A stretch of 64,000 nt of DNA, from contig CM049310.1 of the NCBI GenBank assembly GCA_026874595.1, positions 8,620,001-8,684,000 on the forward strand, read 5' to 3'. Position 1 is the first letter of the stretch, and each line of letters opens with the position of its first letter. The notes under the pieces are model-generated. The model was not told the origin of the DNA. It did no database searches and worked only from the letters and a program-made list of their open reading frames with translations. Source of the stretch: Sipunculus nudus. Its lineage: Eukaryota; Annelida; Sipuncula; Golfingiida; Sipunculidae. This document shows positions 23,176 through 36,659 of the stretch, piece by piece. Position numbers and translations under genes: made by a program.

Positions 23176-25131
23176 AGCTCAGCTGACTATAAGTCATCTG
23201 AGCTATAGTCGTGGTCCATTGTCCGTCGTCCGTCCGTCCGTCCGGCCGTCCGTCCGTTAACAGGACACGTTTTGAAACCGTTGGACCTATGATTCCAAAA
23301 TTTTGCATACCATTAGATGTCCCCAAAATCTCCTACCATACCGATAATAGGGTCATTAGGACTTCGTTCCTATGAGATATTAAGGAAAAACCTCCGTTTT
23401 CCGTAAAAAAGCCATTGTTACACTTCAAGGCTGCCTAATATCAAAACCACTGATCTGTTTTTGATCATTTAGTATTCATATTCTTCCATACATTTTCTAT
23501 GAACATACAAAAAATTAGATCAGTGTTGGGTATTATTTTGAAGTTATGGGCCAAAATATAATGCAATTTTTTAAAAATCAGGAAATATATTTACTCACCT
23601 AACATTAGAATTGCTGAAGCTAGAGACTTTTTTTCAGGAATATAACTTTATTTAATCAAGATTCAATTGTTTACCCAAAATTAGATCTAAATTTTGCAAA
23701 TTTTTCGAGTTATTAGCATAAATAAAAAATCAGTACCTTAAATTTTGTCCAACTTTGGCAATGGCACTTTTTTTCCCTGTAAGCACTGTTGATTTAATTT
23801 TCAGAGTATATATACATAAGGATTTAATCTTTTAAAATCTGAAATTTCAAAGGAATTAATGGAAAAGAGTTGCTTTTATTCAAGTTTTCATATACCATGT
23901 CAAGTGTTGTTTACATCTAGCCCACCTAGTATAGTAGTACAGCCTTCACTTGCATTATGTAACCCACCCCAGGCAGCTTGCCTTAGCTCAGCTTGGCCAC
24001 TACCAGCAGGCTTCCCCTCTGCCCTGCACCCCCCCCCCCGATGGTGCATAAACTAGATGAATGTTATTATTTTCTGTATTTGATTCATTCTTATTCTAGG
24101 CTAAGCTACATTTTAGATTTTGTATCGTACCACCAGGGTTACAATGATTAAAGTGCACATTTAATTGTGTCCACAAAGTGGTGTATTGCTATGAAAGTGT
24201 GGATGTTCATCAGATAAGTAATTTCTTTCTTCAGAAGAGTAAAAACTTCACAAGGTGTGAAATTGACTATTAATTCCAGTAATTGGCACAATGATATTGT
24301 TTGTCCCTTATTCAACCAACAGTGTGTATACTTTATTTGAAAAGATGTTTTATTTTATCAAATTTACTGAATATTTTATTTTATCTCAGTGAATAAAATT
24401 AAGCATGTACTGAAAACTCCAATGTGCAAAACTGTTTTAATAGTGATTCAAGGAATAATCTTGTAGATGCCATGTTGTGGCATTATTTTCTTTTAAATTC
24501 AGCTTAAACATTTGTGATTTAAAAATAATAAAATATATGTGTATGCATAATATGACCCAATATGAGCTACACTCTGGATATATAATGATTGCAACTTTTG
24601 CAACAATTCTAATATTTATACTTATATTTTCAGTTTTTTTACTCTGGTTTTATAATGATTGCAACTTTTGCAACATTTCTAATATTTTAACTTATATTTT
24701 CAGGTTTTTTAATTAAAAATTTATAAAACTTGTAAATAAAAAAAATGTTTCAGATAAAATCTTTTAATGGAAAAAGTGGATTTGCTAAAAAAAATAGGCT
24801 TATATATAAACTTAAATGCATTATTCCCTTGATAGTGAAATAAAGGTATTAGTCCATTCTGTTCACTTGCCTGTCCATCTGTAAGTTCATATGCATCACA
24901 GTATCTCAAAACTTTTACTGTTTTTCTTCATGACAGTCTTGTCAGAGTATTAGTTTGCAATCATATATTTAGAACTTTACTGTAACCAAGTATATATAGG
25001 AGGGCCCCTTTCCTCTGAGCTTCTCATATTCTTATATAAATGAAAAACATTAAAATAGAATATTTTGCATACTTTGCATTTGCAAAAATTTCAAACTTCA
25101 GCTGAGCGCCGTGACCCATTGGTCCCTTGTT
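23176..25131 (+). mobile_element. Lophotrochozoan-type interspersed element, copy 1 (about 1.96 kb)
   Basis: The 5' end is a palindrome, AGCTCAGCTGAC...CATCTGAGCT, followed by repeated CCGT (about 23226-23259) and GTTAACAGGACACG. The 3' end is CAGCTGAGCGCCGTGACC followed by CATTGGTCCCTTGTT. A second copy with the same two ends lies at 36660-40049. GCTCAGCTGA occurs inverted near the two ends. No coding capacity is visible; the transposon class is undetermined. Confidence 0.65.
24571..24712. repeat. 70-bp tandem duplication
   Basis: Two imperfect copies begin with ACTCTGG at 24571 and 24641; both contain TATAATGATTGCAACTTTTG and end near TTATATTTTCAG. The repeat sits inside the element 23176-25131. 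Confidence 0.85.
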
Positions 25132-27559
25132 AATAAGTCATTTACACTATAAGGTAATTAGGTAAATTGTATAATTAAGCTTACGTGAATGGGTTTTACT
25201 GTGTTCAAAAATTTGTAGTATAATAATGATTATTTTTAAGGTTTGTATAGGGGGGTGCGACCCGCCATTACCCCTGCTCCCCCGCTTCCAGCCCTTCGGA
25301 CAGATAAATGATGACTTTAGTATGAACCCCACAGTCCCCACTCGGCTATGGGTCACGTGGTCCTATTTGTTTACATGACCTGGGGTCACCAAGCCCTGAC
25401 TGGCTTTCTCTGGTTGGCTCTAGCCATCATGTGATGGAGCATCAAAAACACCCCATTGTTTGATTTTTAAGTATGTTAAGCATAATTTCCAATAAAATGG
25501 ACAGTATTTGTCAATTTTTTTTTAAATCTGTGGCCAATCAAAGAGATGTTGTCCAAAGGCTTGTTTGGGACTGCTTGGTGGGGTATTTTGGGCTTCACTG
25601 CGTTCGGGCAAGGATGGTTAAAAAAGGAGATACACAAGCCCCCTTTTTCTTGGTCTAGTTTGACTGAAGAAACAACAAATTCTCAGGTAATAAAAAGTTT
25701 AATATCAAAATTTATTTTGAAAATTATTTAAAAGAGGCCCAAACCTCAGGGGTTTTATAGATTTTATATAGGGAAAATAAATACAGCCACGTGTCCTATG
25801 GCGGGACGATCAAGACTAGGATGACAGGGCCCCCGCACGAGGGCAGTGAGACTGGTGCTGCCACCTAAGGGCAAATAAAAACACTGCCTGTGACCGGCAG
25901 ACTGGAGCCGGGCAGTTGTACCTGACATTTTGTCTGAATTATGGAAATTTACACATAGCTGCAAGTGGACTTAACGTGATGCAGAGCACATTTAACATCC
26001 CCTAATTAAACTATCATTTCCAACTATCATTTCTTCCTCGTTTTCTTCAGATTAAAACATTATAAAAAAAAAGCAGAAAAACTTCTAGATTTTATGTTGC
26101 TCTTATATTGCTGGAAACTGTTAACAATTATCTTACGAACATCTGTGTGAAAGCAGATTTAAAATACATAAATATTTGCAGTAATCTGTGTATTACTTTA
26201 CGCTATTAGTTCACTTTATGCCGCATACAAATTTTTCCCAGAAAACCATCCACTTTATATCGCCAAGTCACCTGTTTATGGTTCTGTTTGTGATTAAGTC
26301 CAGATGTATCTGTTTACCATGACAAGACTGCGTGATCAGAGGTCATGACCATGCCCGACAACTCTCAGACAAGGAGAAGATATTTATAAAAAAAATGGAA
26401 GCTTTAAAAATCCTGATTTGTGAAGTTGCGCTGAACCGCCACCAGGTGACGTGCGCGCTACTTGTATGTTTTGTGTCAGTGCAATTTTATTTCCACTAGT
26501 TTCAAGGAGTAAGCAAATTATTGGCAGAAATAATAATATCTTGAGGAAAACTCGATACTTAATGTATATTTAATATACATTGTATGTGAATATTTAAAAA
26601 GAGAGGTTCCTTTTTCCAGTGAGGCGCTATTAACTTGTCCAAATATTGCAGCTGGATTTGGGTACTTGCGACCGGACTACTTAATCATCCGTCTTACAAA
26701 AACCAGCACCGTGTTCATATCTACTAGTAAGCGTTTGATAAATACATGCATCGATAACAGAAATCGCCGCCATCAGCCTGAGGATGCCGGCACTATGGTG
26801 ATAATATGATAATAATATCTATAAAACATTACGTTCTTCCCACAGTGCATGTATTACCTATACCCCCTATATAATTATCTAATCGAAGTTGTAATAGAAG
26901 CGTTCGATTTCCGCTGCACTGGGAGCGTAATCAGACTAGCATATTACCCGTTCCTTATTTCGCACTTGCTGACCAGTTTAATTCCAAATACGGTAGATAC
27001 CGTTGCATACGACGGCCTACCGAAATCAACCGTTGGATATATGATAAGTTTTTGGTACATGGCGCTTCGACTGATTCCTTGCAAAATAATGACAAATTCC
27101 TGAGGAATTATTGGGGAAAATATAAAAAGGACCCCCTTAGTTTGAACTTGTATTCACTCCCGACAGTTCAAGGCTGAGAAGGGGCATTTGTGAGTCGTGG
27201 TCACAGATGAGTTTCTTGAGCCACCACCGTCAATTTTAATATAGGTTTGTGCACCGAGGAGACACCTGATGGTTAAGTGACAAACCTGAGATAACACAGA
27301 CAAAGTCTGATAAAATGGATAATCTTATTAAGTTATCAATGTATTTAAAAACAATTTTATCACATTGACTATTAAATATGCTACAGCATCCTCGCTGGGC
27401 AGGTATCCGTTTGCTGGCGACGGGAACAGGGCTACGATTAAATACATATACGGTCTTAATATAATAATGGGTCGAAGAAGCGATAAAAAAGTGGAAGCGT
27501 AATTATTTATGAACTGTCATTTAATAAGTACGGAAGCCCTTTGAGGACATACAGAAAAT
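25132..27559. other. Intergenic sequence without recognised features
   Basis: Several open frames of 60-85 codons (for example 26849-27103) show no domain, no splice context and no similarity to each other. No RNA gene or repeat family is recognised. Confidence 0.4.
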
Positions 27560-28665
27560 TATTTTTAGCTCGTTCTTATGCGATATTTATCTCGTTCCCA
27601 CTCGATATTTATCTCGTTCTCACGCGATAGTATCTTGTTCCCACGCAATATTTATTTTGTTTTCACGCCATAGTGTCTCGTTCCCACGCAATATTTATCT
27701 CGTTTCCACGCGATAGTATCTCGTTCCCACGCGATATTTATCTCGTTCTCACGCGATAATGTCTCATTCCCACTCGATTTTTATATCGTTCCCACTCGAA
27801 AGATATAGATAGAAAATAATAAGACCTACATCTTGATTCTTTGACACATGATTCTGTACACTAAATTAAGATTATGGTCGATTTTGTTGCATGCATATGG
27901 TGCGGGCTTGTTACACTGAGACCGGAAATGTGAAAGACCTGTGGGGGAAATTGACCAAATTTCTCTCAATATCTATTTTTAAAAAATGTTTTATACCCCG
28001 TAAGAGTGAGAGGGCAAAAGGTACTTGGTGGCCCACTACGTCATCTATAAAAGTGCCCTCCCCCACCCCCTCGATCACCCCCACCCCTTATTTAACCTTC
28101 ATTGAAGTGTCATGGTTAACATCTTTTGTTGTAAGATTTTTCCGCGAGACATAACAAAAGCGACAGGTTTTTCTCCTGTTCGTTTTACTCGGGATTATAT
28201 AACCCTCATTCTTATCCATAACCCTAAATCTAAAAATGTAAGTTTTTCTTAAGATAAAATACAAAATGATAAGTGTTTCAGCTTGTTTAATATGTTTAGT
28301 ACACAAGGGTTTATACAACCTCTACCCTAACCTAAAAATCAGTAACCCTAAACAAACTCAACAACGTTTTCCCTAAACACAGGTTGTAGGCAAGTTTTTT
28401 TTTTACAAATATATCCGGATAAATCTTGAACCAACAATGAAAACCACTGTAGAATTTACCTCAAAGCAGTCTGCGTAAACGCATACACAAAAACATACAC
28501 AAACAATTGCATGACTGCTCTGATATGTAACAGATATGACACAACAGACAGAATTTTAACATTGTAACGAGATACTCTCGCGTGGGAATGAGATAATTAT
28601 CGCGTGGGAACGAGTACTATCGCGTGGGAACGAGAAAATATCGCGTGGCAACGAGATAATAATGT
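27560..28665. mobile_element. Element bounded by inverted arrays of a 21-22-bp unit
   Basis: The left array (about 27567-27800) contains about eleven units of the type CTCGTTCCCACGCGATA plus TTTAT or GTAT. The right array (about 28563-28660) contains four to five units in the opposite orientation (TATCGCGTGGGAACGAG). The 760-bp interior has no convincing gene. Inverted subterminal tandem repeats suggest a non-autonomous fold-back type transposon. Confidence 0.65.
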
Positions 28666-29558
28666 TCTGTTTGTTCTATTCGAGCGAAATTAATAAGAAT
28701 ACCCTTTTCCATATAAGCGCGGCAGTCGCAGGCCTCCTGACATTGCTGAATAGGACTCTGAGACACGAGGACATGCAGCACAGGTGCGGGGAGCTCTTCG
28801 TGTGACATCATTCAGGCTGAATTCCTATGCGTTTGCCGCCCATATCGATATGAGAACATACATGTTTTTTAACTTGCTGGATTCGCCGCGTGTCAAAACA
28901 CATCGTAAAACGCTTCGCCGTAGCCTTCGATAACTCTCAAACGACAATTTGTGTTGCGAAGCAGCGCCCAACGTGACTCGACCATCGGGATAACAATTTA
29001 ATTTTTAATAATACGAAAGAAAGAAAACAGAAAACACTGGTCTCTTCATCATTCGAAATCATACTACAGAATTCTCGATTGGGTTCGCCCGAGACAGACA
29101 AGACTGCTTAATTAGGACTCGATCAACACTATAGTGAAGAGATATAAATATTCATGACTGGCCACATATTCTGTTGTTTAATTGAAACATGTCAGGGCTC
29201 TGTTGAAAAGAACATTTCCCCACGCTTCTTTTACACTGATTCAGTAATGTGTACCAAAACATTGTTCTAGAATCAAACTTTTAGGTGCTAAAAAGGTTGC
29301 TGTTTATAAATATAGCTTCCACATTATGTCACCTGGTGACTGAGCATTTCGGGAAGAATATAAAAGTAATGTCTAGTGATGGGTACCTGAAAGGAGGTGT
29401 TGGCAAAAACATTGCATATATATTGCATTGCCCTTGTTTCCTGTGTGATGCCCATGGAGGTCAAAGGTCAAACTTGAATATATCTGATTAATTTTATTTG
29501 GACCATATTTGTGACAATCTTGGGTTTTCGTTGCCATGGCTACGGAAAAAATATTAAA
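28666..29558. other. Intergenic sequence without recognised features
   Basis: No repeat, exon or RNA gene is recognised here. Confidence 0.4.
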
Positions 29559-29961
29559 TTAGGCCGTGTCCGCACTAGCAAACAATCCGCATCAGTTCGG
29601 TTTACTGTAGTCCGCCTGAAAGACATTCTACAGTTGTAAGGTTTACTTTAGTCCGGTTCAAATTAATCCCGTTTCTAGTGCGTACAGGCAAACCCGCTTC
29701 CGGTCCGAATGAGTCCAGTTTCAGCGGACGACCTTGATCGCTATCCGTGATGTTGCCCCAGCATGCGTTGCGCGAGGGAGCGCTCATTTGCAGACCTGCA
29801 TGGGATTACAGACCAAGTGCGGACAGCAAACTCAATTTGTGTTGTATAAACCGGTTTAAGCTTTTATAAAGCGAGCTGTAGTGCGGACGGAAAGCGGGCT
29901 ATTTCGAGACTAAAGTAAACCGGTTTAGTATTATCTGGAACCAAATACGGATACGGCCTAA
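29559..29961. mobile_element. 403-bp MITE with TTAGGCCG termini
   Basis: The left end reads TTAGGCCGTGTCCGCAC; the right end CGGATACGGCCTAA gives TTAGGCCGTATCCG when reverse-complemented. The TIR is about 14 bp with one mismatch. Inner motifs such as GGTTTACT(G/T)TAGTCC and ACTAAAGTAAACC are also inverted. TTA/TAA at the borders could be a 3-bp target duplication as in PIF/Harbinger, but this is not decisive. Confidence 0.7.
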
Positions 29962-31567
29962 GAATACTTCAAAGAATAGACTTGTTAAGGGGAATGTTAT
30001 AAGAAAAGAATTAAGGCCATATCAGATTTTGTTTAAATTCTATGGGAAATTTAGTTAATATTACCATGATATATATTATATATATTAATTTTAGCAAAAC
30101 GATCCCGAGTCTCAAAGGGTTGCCTTCGGTACGAAATCTGAAACGTGGTCTCGATTCCTACATCACAGAATAGACACATTAGACATATGTAGTAACAAGT
30201 GATGCACTAAAAGCTAGAAATAAAATCACATTCATACATTTATTTGAAAGGAAATATTTTAATGTAAAATACCTTATTCTTACATATTTATAGCATGCTT
30301 ACTGATTTTTCGCTCAGTTTGATAAGAATATGTGAAATATTCAATTATCAATGCATCTTCCACCCCGCCACTACTCTCCATTTCATTCCCTCTTGTCCTC
30401 ATGTTTTTGCGATATTTTCTTTCAAAGCCTTTTTTTTAATTCTTATCTTCTGGTTGTATAACATCTGGATTAATCCTGGTGCACCGAACAGAATAAATAA
30501 GTAATATCACATGCATGGTTACCCCATCACGATTATATAGTGGCGCCAACTGGCAATGAAACTATCCTAAAAAAAATTACTTATTTCAGCAGACACACTA
30601 TACGAGGTAAATGAGTATTTTTGTATTAACGAATTGAATTTTCTCTTTTCTGGGTTATTGCCTAGTGATTATACTGAAGTCTTTGAAAATCCTGTTATGG
30701 AGCCTATTTATCACATTTATTTGTTGAAATTAACTAAAACGTTAGGTGATACTGACAACTGACAAGTCCTGTGAAGTTTGAACTTCCTTGGCCTTACGGT
30801 TACTAAGTATGGTTCATGGTTAACGGCAGGCAGAAGGATAACTGGTACCACGTTTACCACATTTGACATTGTCGGTCATAAATGAAACTTTCTGAAGGAA
30901 GAAATGTGTGAATAATAGTCGTGACGATGAGAGCAGAATAACACACAGTGACACCTACACCTTGTTATTCAAAGCCAGCATGTCACCTGAAAACACAGGA
31001 TGTGATGGTCTTCTTTACCGCAACTGCCACTAGATGTCGCCCTTGAAGCACCGTCACCCGGGCCAGGACCCCGCGTTATTTGGACTGTTCCGCCTCGCCG
31101 CATTCTCCCGGTCTCACCGCTGTGCGTGAGGGACAGCGTGTGTCTGTCCTATTTCTCTAAGGAAGCCACGTTTATGTTCACGACACAGGTGTGTATATTA
31201 TACATACCTCCACAAAACCGCTTCCGTCCGGAAGAGCAGACTTCCTTTCAAAACAAGCATGGTTATCAAGTTTGGAATACTAGTTAAAGAGCGAAAGAAT
31301 TAATTACCGGCAAAGTGTTCAATTTTCGGCCCCAAGAGTACAGTTTGACGTGGAACAGACAGGCGCGTGGTTTTTCAGAGACTTGCCTGGACGTGTACAC
31401 ACAGGACAGGTGAACAGACCCGTTGTACAGGCTCTCTGTCGCAGCCGCCACGCCCCACACCCTCCTGTACTGAAGAAACCGCTTTGTGGCAACTGTCGTA
31501 CCAAGGTAGTGTCGTCTGCTATATACTTGTTGACTCCTGTCTAGTCATATAATTGATAATAATCAAA
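29962..31567. other. Upstream region of GALNT-like gene B
   Basis: Contains the presumed promoter and 5' UTR of gene B. I see no convincing TATA box or initiator that fixes the transcription start, and an upstream non-coding exon cannot be excluded. Confidence 0.4.
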
Positions 31568-32305
31568 ATGAGAGTTCATGTATTTGGAACGGTGGTGGAC
31601 CTCCGTGCCCCCTCGTCGACTATAAAACAAACCTGTCTGCTAGCGGCTGTATTCTTTATGGTATCTACATTCTTTTTTATTTCCAAATTAAAAGATGAAA
31701 CTTCAGAATCCACATATGCTGCCAGGAAAATTAAAAAAGTCCCAGAGGACTCATATGATATCCTTACGGGTCCAAAAGGTGGCCTTGGTTTTGCCGATAC
31801 CTTGTTTAACCCAGCAGACATAATGAACCAAATGGGGAAGGGAAAACGGCAAGAGCCTATTGACCCCCTCAAACAACGTATGGCCATGCATGTCTTAAGC
31901 CAAAAAGCGAGGGCGAAACTGAAGGAAACATGGGATGACATCCTCAAACACCAACAACGACCTTCGGACAAAGTCTACAATATAAACGTTACACTCAGTG
32001 ACAGAATATCGTTCGACCGTGCTATTCCCGACAGCAGACCGGTTGTGTGCGCTGAGAAAGTATATGATTACACATTCCTGGGCACCGCTTCTGTCATTAT
32101 GATATTTAACAATGAAGCATTGTCCATGCTGCTCCGTGCCGTCCACAGTATTCTTAACCGGACCCCCGACAAGCTTCTCAAAGAGATCATCTTAGTGGAT
32201 GACCACAGTGACAATGTGAACCTGAAGGAACCATTAGACCGTTACGTCAACCAGCTCCCGAAAGTTCGTCTGCTGCGAACCAGAAGCCGCGTCGGGCTTA
32301 TCAAA
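31568..32305 (+). CDS. GALNT-like gene B, exon 1 (signal anchor, stem, GT-A N-terminus)
   Basis: First coding exon of a complete polypeptide GalNAc-transferase (636 residues over three exons). The ATG at 31568 follows TCAAA, giving A at -3. Residues 1-21 are cytosolic, residues about 22-39 form a hydrophobic type II signal anchor (CLLAAVFFMVSTFFFIS), and a stem with KGGLGFADTLFNPADIMNQ follows. The catalytic domain starts with LSDRISFDRAIPDSRP, SVIMIFNNEALSMLLR and EIILVDDHSD, and the exon ends RVGLIK (residue 246). The donor GTGAGT at 32306 leaves phase 0. SVIMIFNN replaces the commoner SVIIxFHN, a mild divergence in the nucleotide-binding strand. A GT27 Golgi enzyme for mucin-type O-glycosylation is inferred from these motifs. 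Confidence 0.93.
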
Positions 32306-34818
32306 GTGAGTGCCCCATTTCCAATTCATCAATCTATATGGATACGTCGATTGGTAAAAAACAGCATCTGAGATTAATACATTTATTTAGGTTATGCACC
32401 TCGAGATTAATACTTAGCTTTGTTTACACCTGCATGTTATATATAGATTTTTTTTTTCATTTATTACCATGGTACAAAAAAAAGTCGCGACAAATATTTA
32501 AAATTAATATATGTCCTTCATTTACTTGGACTTATTGGTGTTTCATAAATAACTCTATATGTGATGTATGCATTTTCATTTTAACCACGAAATCTAAGCC
32601 AAATCGAAATTTGCTGAATTCATTGTAATTTTCCCCCAAAACTAACATATATTGTCTCATTGGGTATGAAGACCATTTAATGAAGAGGTGTATGTTATTG
32701 GCATCATTTGAACCCATGCAATATAAATAACCAAGAAAAAAGTCTCCAGGGGAAAGGCATGCATTTTTTTCCAAACAAGACTGCACTCAGCAGAGCGCAA
32801 ACCTCCGAAAAGGCAAAACAATCCGACACGATCCACTCCTTTGGTCGGATCCAGTGATGTAGCCGAGTCCACACCATCCAGTCCGAACGCAAGTCCGAGC
32901 ACAGGCCACTCGAGTCCAAGTCCAAGTCAGAGATCTCAAGGTTCGAGTCCAATCCGTCTCCGAGTCCGCTTCATTTGGAATCCGAGTACAAAATCCGAGT
33001 CCAAAACGAATATCCTGTAAAAGCAATTTAAAAATTTAAATTTCGGATTATCATATATACATATTTAAGTTAGTTCACTCATACGTTTAATATTATGGTT
33101 AATTATATTTATAGCTCCCGATGCTGAGCAAAGCTTGCCACTTAGGGCCTCCTATAGTGTTGGTCATTTGTAATAATCTTTTAGAACTTGTACATGTACA
33201 TAAGTCTTTATAATACATAAGAGTTAATTTTTATTCGACTCGAGATGGACTGATTTCTCGAGACCCTTGCCTCCGAGTGCAAGTCTCCGAGTTTTAGGAC
33301 CCTCGTGTCATTTGTGATAAACTGAACTTTCTTGTTAAATTACTGTCGGAACCTGGTCATATTTGATGGTTAGCAATATATCAAGCCCATATAATACACA
33401 TTTTTTTCACAATTCAATGCATTCTTTAAGAAAACTATGTTCTTTTCTTATACGGGTCAATAGAAATGGTAACCCGGTGGATTTCCGGCCACTTTCGCCA
33501 TAATTGGTATTGTAACATTGGGCCATAGATAATCCGAGGCTGGAAACCAACGGATTCAGCCGAGCTGTTCCGATTGCCACACGCACATTTTAATGGGCTG
33601 TTAGATGGTCCATGCGTACCCAACTCCCCATGAAAGTATCTGTTTCATCATTTTTCGTGTAATCCTCCGTATTCTAGTCAAACTAACTAACTAGGTGACA
33701 ACAAGCCAAACTCGGTGGAGACAGCATACATCCAAGGGTGGAAACAACAGCACTGTGTGTTTGCCTGTGCTTTATTTCTTTCTGTAACAATCTGCAAGCT
33801 AGCTGAAAAATATGTTTAAATGTTTGTGGAGCGGTAGTTTTGAAACAATTCATAGATAGTTGAATTATTATGGATCGAGGTGCATTATTATGGATCGAGG
33901 TGCGCAATCAGAATTAGGTATTAAGCCGCATTGGAAGAGGCATGCGCTCTCTGACTGTGCTCTAGTTGTATGTATGTATATTGGTCTTTCATTCGCTTTT
34001 CTTAAACGCTGTGTATAGGCCTACCAAAGCCAAAACTAAACGCCTGGTGTGTTCTATAAATGACTATCTTGTATCTGTAACTTTGGGATTCACCTAGTGA
34101 AAACACTTGCGTCGACGTCATGCAAGCTTAAACAATACAAACAACTTCACTTCCTCTTCGGGCTTACACGTGTACAGGACCATTTTCTCGTGCCTTTGAT
34201 GGCACGACCCTTTGTTTTCTCAATACAGTGTGAATAGGCTTTACAGTTCTCATGTCATATGACATACATACGCAGGGGACCAGACTTCTCTATTAGCATT
34301 AACTAGATATGATTATTGTTTATATTAAAGTGGTTTGATTTAAAACGTCATAAACTTCTTATTAAAAACTTACAATTCATAGACTTTCTGCTGAATTCAT
34401 AACCTGGCATTGTTGGTGATCACCAGATGTCAAATGGTGCAAAGGAGCAAACGACTTGCAACCTTTCGGTACAAAATTATCAAAATAAATGGCCCAATAA
34501 AAGAAACTGATTTATCATATTTGTTCAATTTTATTTGACACTCAAATCAATTATTTTAATAGTAAAACCTTGGTTTTATTATTTGCTCTCTGGATGCCGT
34601 CATTGCTGTAGATAAAGGTGAAGGTCGACAAGTGGTACAAATGGGGTTAGGCCTATTCCAACAAGCCCAATTTGCTAACGGTAAATACCTCAGGGACTAA
34701 TGGTATCTAATATTAAGAGAAAACTCGATTACCGGTATAAGAATACCGATATGACAGATGAGACGATATTTCTGTTAATTGAGCTGTTTTCATGAAAAAA
34801 TATATTCATTTTTTGCAG
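32306..34818 (+). other. Intron 1 of GALNT-like gene B (phase 0)
   Basis: Runs from GTGAGT to TTTTTTGCAG. Gene A has no intron at the homologous site. A degenerate GAGTCC repeat lies inside (listed separately) and a 20-bp direct duplication (ATTATTATGGATCGAGGTGC, 33865-33903) is also present. Confidence 0.85.
32840..33010. repeat. Degenerate GAGTCC/GAGTCCAA hexamer repeat
   Basis: The motif GAGTCC or close variants recurs about every 6-20 bases, with related CCGAGTGCAAGTCTCCGAG farther out at about 33270-33291. It looks like cryptic simple repeat or element residue. Confidence 0.6.
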
Positions 34819-35036
34819 GCGCGAATGCTGGGCGCAGAACAGGCCGAGGGTGACGTTCTAATTTTCCAGGACGCCCACACAGAAAACAACAATGTATGGC
34901 TCGAACCACTTCTCGACGAGTTACGGAAACACCCGAACGCTGTGCTGCAGCCATCGGTAGACGGAGTGGAAAAGGACAACATCCAATATGTTTATGGCAA
35001 AACCGTCCACGTGGGTGCTTTCAGTTGGAGTCTTAC
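34819..35036 (+). CDS. GALNT-like gene B, exon 2 (DxH motif)
   Basis: The exon begins at GCGCGAATG after TTTTTTGCAG and encodes residues 247-318 plus two bases of codon 319. It contains ARMLGAEQAEGDVLIF and the metal-binding DAH (residues 264-266), then NNNVWLEPLLDELRKHP and FSWSLT. The donor GTGAGT at 35037 leaves phase 2, the same phase and homologous position as the gene A intron. Joining to the acceptor at 43753 rebuilds Thr and continues YKWLALPD, matching gene A's YVWMKLP. Confidence 0.93.
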
Positions 35037-36659
35037 GTGAGTAATATCAACTAAACCCCCATATATTACATGTATTTTCCATAAATATTCTTAAACTGGT
35101 TGCGCACCACTCAATAATTAACGTAATGTAGGTCTTCTGAAGCATTAATAAGATCGCTGCGGGTTGGCAAGAGTTTTATTGGAAGTTGTGCTTTTATGAA
35201 ATGAACATTTTCCCTCAACTATAATACATTGAATAAATCGTCTTTAATGCTTATACGAAACAACGTACAATGTATACAATTAACTAAGAGTAAAAAAAGT
35301 TTTAACCGCCATTGCGGATTTGAAAAAAAGAATACGTTGCTCATTCACGTGATGTATACATTATAAGGCTACCTATTTACGTCATGATAAGATAGAAGTG
35401 TCAAATAATCTCCTAATTTATTATTTATTTATTTATTGCAATAATTTCCATTCTAAAATTGATCCTATCAGGGTAAAATTGTCAATTATATCCCAACAAT
35501 ATATAGCGAAATTAAAAGAAAACACAATGTCCTTTATGACCATTTTAATAAAAAAAAAATCACATGTTCCATAGTTAATGGAACAGTAATGTAATTAGAG
35601 CAAAATTCGAGGAGGAACAAGTACGAATAATAATGTGATGTACATATTAGTATACATGTATATGAAGAAGAAATGTTCAATATATGAAAGTTTGATTAAA
35701 ACCTACAAATCAAAGCACTGTAAAGTAACAAATGAATACTTCTTTGTACTAGAGTACTTAACGGTATGTAACTTTTAATGTTTCTCTCCACGGTGGGTGG
35801 TTAATGACTTTTGCTGCCAAGCTAACGATGCGCAACATTTTTACAGACAAGTAGATTTTACACCTATAGATAGCCATACTGACAATTCAACACGTTTACG
35901 TGGACTTGTAATCGGTCACCACGTGACTTGAGGGCTTTATATTCATATCGATGTCGAGCCCGACAAGTCCATCCTGACATCAAACTATCGATATTTGTAG
36001 TGTAAACTTCTATATTTACCACAAGTATAGTTGTGAAATTTACATCTCAGTTACATGGTCGAAGCCATAAAAGGTATTTGTTTTTCCCAAGTGTAATCAG
36101 TTGGTCTTACAATAAAATATTGTTTACATCTATTTTTCACGCGATACATGCAGATTAGAGAAAAAACGTTTTTTACGGTAGGGATACTTTATGAACATAT
36201 GCCCATTTCAGAGCCAAATCAGACCAGTCCTGCTTGATTTACAGGATTTGTTGTCACATTAAAAATCAGATGATTAGATTATCACTTAAACTATATACGT
36301 GGTCGCTATTAAATTGTTTAACAAAAACATGCGTGGCTTAGCAATGTTCAACAACATATCTATACATCTGGACATGTTCTAGCAGCAGGGTTTTATCGCT
36401 TATTTTTATGTTATCTTCATGCTCATTGAGCAAGTTATGAACATCTTGAGATGTAGGAATGACCACCAGCCAAGTGGCAAGGATGGATATACATAATCTT
36501 GGGAGGGGGATCTGAGCACCCTGCCACAGGACAAGTAAACAAGTGTGCAGGTGTTACGAGTCGACCTTGTACAAAACTATTGCATTGAGAAGCTTAGGAA
36601 AGAAAACCTTTACAGACACAAAGTCCGGCGCTGCCTCTCCGCATGAAGCGTATATAATT
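35037..36659. other. Intron 2 of gene B, left part
   Basis: The 8.7-kb intron 2 runs 35037-43753. This left part is AT-rich with a short TTTA run near 35420 and nothing else recognised. Confidence 0.5.

Noticed and set aside
27891-28154. 87-codon plus-strand frame within the inverted-array element
   Set aside because: Unremarkable composition with a Pro/Thr simple stretch from a C-rich tract; no transposase motif.
28195-28380. Telomere-like CCCTAA motifs
   Set aside because: Only scattered ACCCTAAA-type words, not tandem TTAGGG repeats.
27560-28665. CRISPR-like or bacterial iteron array
   Set aside because: The repeat-spacer pattern is a degenerate 21-22-bp tandem unit present in both orientations around a non-coding interior, in a eukaryotic intergenic region.
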